Below, piece by piece: positions 32,777-37,069 of a stretch of DNA of 37,069 bases. Position 1 is the first letter of the stretch. Every line of letters starts with the position of its first letter. Origin of the DNA: Bacteroidales bacterium (lineage in GTDB: Bacteria > Bacteroidota > Bacteroidia > Bacteroidales > JAFGXI01). The stretch spans positions 1 through 37,069 of the forward strand of contig JAFGXI010000016.1 of NCBI GenBank assembly GCA_016936665.1. The letters run 5' to 3'. The notes beneath the pieces are model-generated. The model worked only from the letters and a program-made list of their open reading frames with translations. It did no database searches and was not told the origin of the DNA. The translations under genes were made by a program, and so were the position numbers.

Positions 32777-33895
32777 TTATTCTTTCACAACTTTTTGTCG
32801 ACTTTCCATTCCATCTTCCGTTCGAACGACTACAATATATAAGCCTTTTGGCAAAATGTCTAATTCGAACTGTACCTCTATAGCACGTGTTTTTCTTTCA
32901 AGTATTTTCGAGCCATTTTGATTAAATATTGTTATTAAATCAATATTCCCATCTGTGCTTTTTATATTTAAATAATTCGAAAATGGATTAGGGGAAATCT
33001 CCAATTGTTCGATTGTATTTTTTGATTTATTATCATCTTCCAATAAACCAATGTTAGAATCTTCATTTGTATAACTTACTTCACCAAATTTAGGCCTCAT
33101 GGGATTCCAATAAATTGAATCGTATGAATTAATTAAAGGTATTTCTGAATAACCACCGCAGTTCTCTGATGATTTGTAATTAGCGGGGTAACATCTGAAA
33201 TCTTTAATTTTTGCAATAAATTTTGAACCTTCTTTTACTCTAAATCCTTGTTTTAGTTTTACACTTTCTCCTGAGACCAAACGTACATCTGAGTATTTCT
33301 GTTCACCTGTATATTGGTTAGAGTTCTGAATCAGTGAAATTAATTCCCAATGGCCAATGCCTATAATACCAGTCCACCAATAATCAGGAACCCATACATA
33401 TTGTCCAATAATGGACACATCAGTATTATGAATATGATCATCTAATATTGATGAACATTCAATTTCTTCATAAGATTGAACAGTTAGAGGGAAAGTAGTA
33501 GATCCTGTTTCTGTAGATGTAACTGGTAAAAGATTTAAAGTTTTAGTATAACCCTGCGGAAAAGTTTCATCTAAGTTCCTAGAAATCATATTTACAAATG
33601 GCTCAGGGTTTTCTATTAAATGGTATAAATTATATAAAAACATATAATCTAAACCATTAAAAACAGCTGAGTGTTGTCTGTCCCATTCTGGATCTGAGGG
33701 GTCGTCAGGATTTGTTTGTGGGATTTGACCATCTTGTTCTGCAGGAGGATTTCTAAATCTATTTCCTGAAGCCCAGCCATTGGTTGCAAAACCAGGAACG
33801 GAACCGCAACAATTAGTATTGTAATTGGTATAATCCCAAAAGTAAGGACCACAATTAGGAGCAGCATCTAACATTGCTTTAATATTCAGATGCAC
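32777..33895 (-). CDS. T9SS cargo protein, C-terminal half (probably split from 33879-35060)
   Basis: A 372-residue frame ending in a type A T9SS sorting domain (about 297-372): LEISPNPFSNYLNIKS, then VQFELDILPKGLYIVVV and the basic tail SRQKVVKE. Before it, VRLVSGESVKLKQGFRVKEGSKFIAKI resembles the 3-coathanger-stack motif often found in such proteins. The start is a GTG with no signal peptide, although a T9SS substrate must cross the inner membrane via Sec first. The upstream gene has a signal peptide but no sorting domain and overlaps it by 17 nt. The two are best read as one roughly 760-residue gene broken by a frameshift near 33880-33931. Confidence 0.8.
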   Translation of the reverse strand: MHLNIKAMLDAAPNCGPYFWDYTNYNTNCCGSVPGFATNGWASGNRFRNPPAEQDGQIPQTNPDDPSDPEWDRQHSAVFNGLDYMFLYNLYHLIENPEPFVNMISRNLDETFPQGYTKTLNLLPVTSTETGSTTFPLTVQSYEEIECSSILDDHIHNTDVSIIGQYVWVPDYWWTGIIGIGHWELISLIQNSNQYTGEQKYSDVRLVSGESVKLKQGFRVKEGSKFIAKIKDFRCYPANYKSSENCGGYSEIPLINSYDSIYWNPMRPKFGEVSYTNEDSNIGLLEDDNKSKNTIEQLEISPNPFSNYLNIKSTDGNIDLITIFNQNGSKILERKTRAIEVQFELDILPKGLYIVVVRTEDGMESRQKVVKE

Positions 33896-35060
33896 TATAA
33901 TAAATAGTATTATTATTATGTAGATATTTATTTAATGCTATAAAAAAGGTATGTCTCCTTAAACTTTGTCCAACATGCTTTAAATAAAAGGATGTTGAAA
34001 CCGTGCCATATAATGATGACCATGAATCGCCAACTGCTGCTAAAGCCATTGCCATTGTTGTATTATACTCATTTGGGCTTGATGTGTAATAAGCTTGTGC
34101 TTTGAACAAGTTTTTTAGTGTTTGACCAGACAGATAGCAATCTAACATAGTATTTGATAAACCATCAGTTATATATGCTGCTGCTTTTACAAAACCATAT
34201 GCATTAGCTTGAGCGTAAGCCCCTCTTTCTACGGGGAAACCAAAAGGAGTCCTTATTACCCAAAATGTTTGTAACCAAGAAAAATAATAATTAGAATTGT
34301 ACATATATCTGAGAGTTTTGAATGCTATGTCACTTGCAAAATCTCTGAAATTAAATAGAATGGTTGTTCCATCTAATAGTTTTACTTCTATATCATTATC
34401 AGGTAAACATTTATTAACCATAGCTAAACCCATATACAAATGAGCAACTTGATCTTGACTCATTGCCTCATTTCGATCATAAATACTCATTTGCTCATAA
34501 AAATGTTGTATATTGGCAAAGTAGGGCATACCAGGTTGCGTATATCTTTTATCATTAATAGAAGAATTTAAATTCTTATTTCTGCTCTGCCAATCAAATA
34601 AACTGGTATCTTTAACAATTTCCAAATCTGAACGATTGAAAAATCCATCGAAAGTAGGATTATTAATTATTGGTGGATGAGGGTAATCTAAATTTAAAAC
34701 CCATGGTGCTGTCCCTTCGCATTCATCTATTCTTTGGAATGCTTTTAATGCATAATATAATTCTTGTAGAGTAAGTTCAGTATTTTTAATATTATCTGAA
34801 CTTCTAGAAATAAGTTTATATTCACCAGCTAAAACTCCAATATACCAACCTAACTCAATGGTCGCATCGCCGAAAGAAACCGAACGGCTTTCCCACAGAT
34901 TTCTATCAGAACAAGGAATGCTTGCACCAGCTTCATCCCCAATTTTCAGAAAATAGTCTCTCAAGCGTTTTCTATAAAACCAATATCTTTCTTGGTTACT
35001 TTGACTGTGAATTTCAGTTGTAATTAAAACTAATATTATTGAAAATAAAATTGTTTTCAC
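33879..35060 (-). CDS. T9SS cargo protein, N-terminal half (signal peptide)
   Basis: A 393-residue frame with a signal peptide (MKTILFSIILVLITTEIHSQ) and a helical mature part of no recognised family, holding aromatic-rich repeats such as YNSNYYFSWLQTFWVI. The start is GTG, overlapping the TGA of the upstream lipoprotein (GTGA), so it is coupled to it. It ends with NNTIYYSASEY and a stop within 20 nt of the point where the next frame opens. Losing one base there would join it to the downstream half (for example SASE then IKAMLDAAPNCG). Read alone it lacks the sorting domain needed for surface export. Confidence 0.75.
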   Translation of the reverse strand: MKTILFSIILVLITTEIHSQSNQERYWFYRKRLRDYFLKIGDEAGASIPCSDRNLWESRSVSFGDATIELGWYIGVLAGEYKLISRSSDNIKNTELTLQELYYALKAFQRIDECEGTAPWVLNLDYPHPPIINNPTFDGFFNRSDLEIVKDTSLFDWQSRNKNLNSSINDKRYTQPGMPYFANIQHFYEQMSIYDRNEAMSQDQVAHLYMGLAMVNKCLPDNDIEVKLLDGTTILFNFRDFASDIAFKTLRYMYNSNYYFSWLQTFWVIRTPFGFPVERGAYAQANAYGFVKAAAYITDGLSNTMLDCYLSGQTLKNLFKAQAYYTSSPNEYNTTMAMALAAVGDSWSSLYGTVSTSFYLKHVGQSLRRHTFFIALNKYLHNNNTIYYSASEY

Positions 35061-35605
35061 AAAGTATTTAATTTATAATTATCATTTAAAGTAATGACTT
35101 CAATTATTCCTTCATTTAAAGTAAAAAAAAGTGTATCACCTGAAAAATTGCTTGAAAGTAAATAATAAATTTGACTGTATTCAATTCCATTAACCCATCT
35201 TTTTTCAAGTAATTTCGGTGTACCAATATATGTTTCACTAGTAAATTGAATATTTATATAATCATTTTTACTTTCTCCATTTGAATGAATGTTACCAAAT
35301 AATTCATATAAATGTCCAGTTTGAAAAAATGATGTATCTGAATCAAAAAAAATTACACCTTTCTCATCCCAAGTTTTATTACAGAACATTCCATCATCTG
35401 ACATAATAATACCACTTCTTGTGACAGTAGCTGAGACCTCTATAGAATCATTTTCTATCATATAAATTTTGTCACCAAATTTGTAGTTATTAAAAATACT
35501 CCTTTGAATTATTGATAATCTAGTTGTTCTATCTTCTCTGTCCTTACAACAGGAAGACAGCAAAAGCAGCAAGAGAATATTTAATAAGATTAATTTTTTC
35601 ACCAT
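35057..35605 (-). CDS. Lipoprotein of unknown function, paralogue of 31088-31618
   Basis: The true start is the ATG at 35605 (182 residues), because MVKKLILLNILLLLLLSSC is a textbook lipoprotein signal; the longer open frame up to 35668 adds residues that overlap the previous gene. Cys19, just after LLSS, is the lipidated residue. The mature domain is beta-rich and shares its pattern with the lipoprotein at 31088-31618 (FGDKIYMIEN, TWDEKGVIFF, VNGIEYSQIYYLLSS, LNEGIIEV). It begins 19 nt after the lipocalin-like gene ends and overlaps the next start by GTGA. Function unknown. Confidence 0.85.
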   Translation of the reverse strand: MVKKLILLNILLLLLLSSCCKDREDRTTRLSIIQRSIFNNYKFGDKIYMIENDSIEVSATVTRSGIIMSDDGMFCNKTWDEKGVIFFDSDTSFFQTGHLYELFGNIHSNGESKNDYINIQFTSETYIGTPKLLEKRWVNGIEYSQIYYLLSSNFSGDTLFFTLNEGIIEVITLNDNYKLNTL

Positions 35606-35624
35606 TTTATAGCGAACAATATAT

Positions 35625-36017
35625 TTATTTATATAAGTCAAGTCCAATTTCATAACTATAAGTGCCATTAGGTAGTAAAGCTCTATATTTTAAAACAAGC
35701 TTCGAATTATTTACAGATTGAATAAAATAAGGTCGGGTTTCTTGTTCAATAACTGTAATAACAGTATCCTTATTCTCCGACATATGCCAAGTACCAACAT
35801 TAACGTCTAAATAAAAACTTCTATCTTCGTTAAAGATTAAAAATAAATCTTCATCCGGTGGAATAGTGTCAGATGAATAATCTGTATAAATTCTATACAA
35901 ACGCCACTGCCCGGCAATTGCTTTTTCTTTATCGATAGGTGTAGTCGTTGTTGTTTCTTTTTGGCAAGATGCCATGATTAATAATACTATTGCCATTGAA
36001 AAAAATATGTGTTTCAT
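35625..36017 (-). CDS. Small lipocalin-like lipoprotein
   Basis: A 130-residue lipoprotein: signal MKHIFFSMAIVLLIMASC with lipidated Cys18, a Thr-rich linker (TTTTTP), then a compact domain with the lipocalin-type pattern IAGQWRLYRIYTD, a short strand with LFLIFNEDRSFYLD, GTWHMSEN and a C-terminal strand. This resembles the small lipocalin-like lipoproteins of Bacteroidota; the family assignment is from pattern only. It starts 4 nt after the tail-fibre-like gene ends, so it is probably co-transcribed and may modify or bind something that gene exports. Function unknown. Confidence 0.75.
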   Translation of the reverse strand: MKHIFFSMAIVLLIMASCQKETTTTTPIDKEKAIAGQWRLYRIYTDYSSDTIPPDEDLFLIFNEDRSFYLDVNVGTWHMSENKDTVITVIEQETRPYFIQSVNNSKLVLKYRALLPNGTYSYEIGLDLYK

Positions 36018-36021
36018 ACCT

Positions 36022-37068
36022 CTAGTTTTTTTCTTCGTAAATTTCTTTTTTTAATAACTCAATTTCTTTTTGCTGCTCTATTATATAAAGTGTCAGCTCT
36101 TCTATTTTTTGGAGAAGTTTAGCGTCCATTTCGCCAACATTTATACCATTTTGTTCTACATCGTCTGCAGAAGGCATTTCGGGAAGATGATGATGCTCTT
36201 CTATATATTTTTCTACTTCTTGTATACTTCTTAGTTTATATTCTTTTGCAAAAACGAAATCGGACCATGGATAACTTGCTTGAACAACAATTTCACTTTT
36301 AGACCACAATTTACCAACAACAAGTGTATTATAACCTATTCCACTTGTCCAGTAAGTAATAACCCCATTGCTCGACCCTATTTCAACGGAAGGACCAATG
36401 TTAGGGACTGGATTTCCTCCATTAGATGCAGAAAAAGTTAAATATTGGCCATCTTTTTTTATAATTAAATTACCAGCAACATCTAGTTTTGCACTTGGGC
36501 TACTTGTACCAATACCTACATAACCTGTAGATTCATTTATAACAAAATCAATTCTGTTATAGGTTAAATTCTTAATCCAAAAACCATCAGATGAGGAACT
36601 AGAAGATCCAATTATAGCCACCCCCCATCTTGCTGTACTTGACTCTATTACTAAACCTGCATTATCTTGACTACTATTTTTAGACAAAATAGAAGGGTTT
36701 GCCCAATTTCCTGCAGTACTAAATACACGTAATACACCTTCTGTTTGAGTTACTTCTGAACGAAACCTAATATTGGCTAAACGATTTGCTGACCCTCCAG
36801 AACGTGGGCCAAATACCATACTTCCTCCTGTAGCTGAATTAAACCAGAGCCGGGTATTTCCTCCATAACCATTTCCAATGTTATCTGAAAAAATTGAATA
36901 TTCATGGTCTAAAGCTATTAATTTATTCTCTTCGCTATTCTCATCCCCTTTAATATCTATTTTAGCTGTAGCGGTTGCTGTCCCAATCCCCACATTGCCA
37001 GAGAAATAAGTTTTATCCGACAGAATATGAAAAGCTTCGATGCTTTCATTGGTTTTGTTAAATCGACT
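36022..37068 (-). CDS. Tail-fibre-like surface protein, C-terminal part (partial, runs past window end)
   Basis: The reading frame stays open to the right edge (37068), so only the C-terminal part is seen; the GTG at 36993 is an internal valine codon, not a start. Two copies of the xVGIGTxxxxAKxDxxG motif (near the left end of the visible chain and at about 36490-36540) are typical of Bacteroidota tail-fibre-like proteins. The C-terminal part has FAKEYKLRSIQEVEKYIEE, HHHLPEMPSADDV, GINVGEMDAKLLQKIEELTLYIIEQQ and a terminal coiled coil, the usual trimer-forming end of this group. It is followed by a lipocalin-like gene after 4 nt. Whether it is prophage-derived or a cell-surface protein is open; no phage genes are visible here. 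Confidence 0.8.
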   Translation of the reverse strand, partial: SRFNKTNESIEAFHILSDKTYFSGNVGIGTATATAKIDIKGDENSEENKLIALDHEYSIFSDNIGNGYGGNTRLWFNSATGGSMVFGPRSGGSANRLANIRFRSEVTQTEGVLRVFSTAGNWANPSILSKNSSQDNAGLVIESSTARWGVAIIGSSSSSSDGFWIKNLTYNRIDFVINESTGYVGIGTSSPSAKLDVAGNLIIKKDGQYLTFSASNGGNPVPNIGPSVEIGSSNGVITYWTSGIGYNTLVVGKLWSKSEIVVQASYPWSDFVFAKEYKLRSIQEVEKYIEEHHHLPEMPSADDVEQNGINVGEMDAKLLQKIEELTLYIIEQQKEIELLKKEIYEEKN

Positions 37069-37069
37069 G

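Noticed and set aside
35606..35668. Extended start of the lipoprotein at 35057
   Set aside because: The 21 extra residues would place the lipoprotein signal internally and overlap the previous gene. The ATG at 35605 gives a perfect lipoprotein N terminus.
31619..36021. Possible prophage because of the tail-fibre-like gene
   Set aside because: No capsid, portal, terminase, lysis or integrase gene is visible. The neighbours carry lipoprotein and T9SS signals, which phage proteins do not.

Overview
The window comes from a member of the Bacteroidota, most likely class Bacteroidia or a relative; genus cannot be read from it. The evidence is the promoter grammar (TTG about 19-20 nt upstream of TAnnTTTG, with TATCTTTG repeated before several genes), a carboxypeptidase-regulatory-domain TonB receptor, four proteins with such domains, lipoproteins and a type IX secretion (T9SS) sorting domain, and Bacteroidota-type versions of Mrp, Ppx and citrate synthase. 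The sequence is AT-rich, and the stretch from about 31 to 37 kb looks visibly more so.

Layout. 1-81 is the 3' end of a group II intron whose body lies left of the window. 237-6178 (+) holds core metabolism: enolase, a mitochondrial-type citrate synthase, and a coupled ppk1-ppx pair. 6175-10446 (-) holds a TonB-dependent receptor followed by a LytS-like histidine kinase and a LytTR response regulator. 10654-16045 (-) is housekeeping: Mrp, GcvT, HflX, a Dph6-like ATP pyrophosphatase, an FtsE-like ATPase and a small unknown protein. 16195-19104 (+) has a GT2 glycosyltransferase, a PIN-PhoH ATPase and an ArsR-type regulator. A large M16 lipoprotein peptidase (19159-22113, -) is divergent from a four-gene + strand locus (22266-25829): a plug domain without a barrel, an ECF-like sigma factor, a one-TM TPR protein with the layout of an anti-sigma factor, and a secreted sensor-like protein. 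Then come an EamA transporter (-), a secreted CarboxypepD_reg/DUF5686-like protein (+) and PheT (-).

The right end (31088-37069, -) is an accessory run of exported proteins: a tail-fibre-like protein cut by the window edge, three lipoproteins (two of them paralogous), an unknown secreted protein, and a T9SS cargo gene that is split by a frameshift into a half with the signal peptide and a half with the sorting domain. Two short hairpins sharing an exact 13-nt flank sit after genes in this run and may be REP-like elements.

The points most worth following are the barrel-less plug/sigma/TPR locus, the palindrome TATGA-N6-TCATA found both upstream of citrate synthase and upstream of arsR, the split T9SS gene and the group II intron end. 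No rRNA, tRNA, CRISPR array or complete insertion sequence was seen. No gene-free stretch exceeds about 275 nt.
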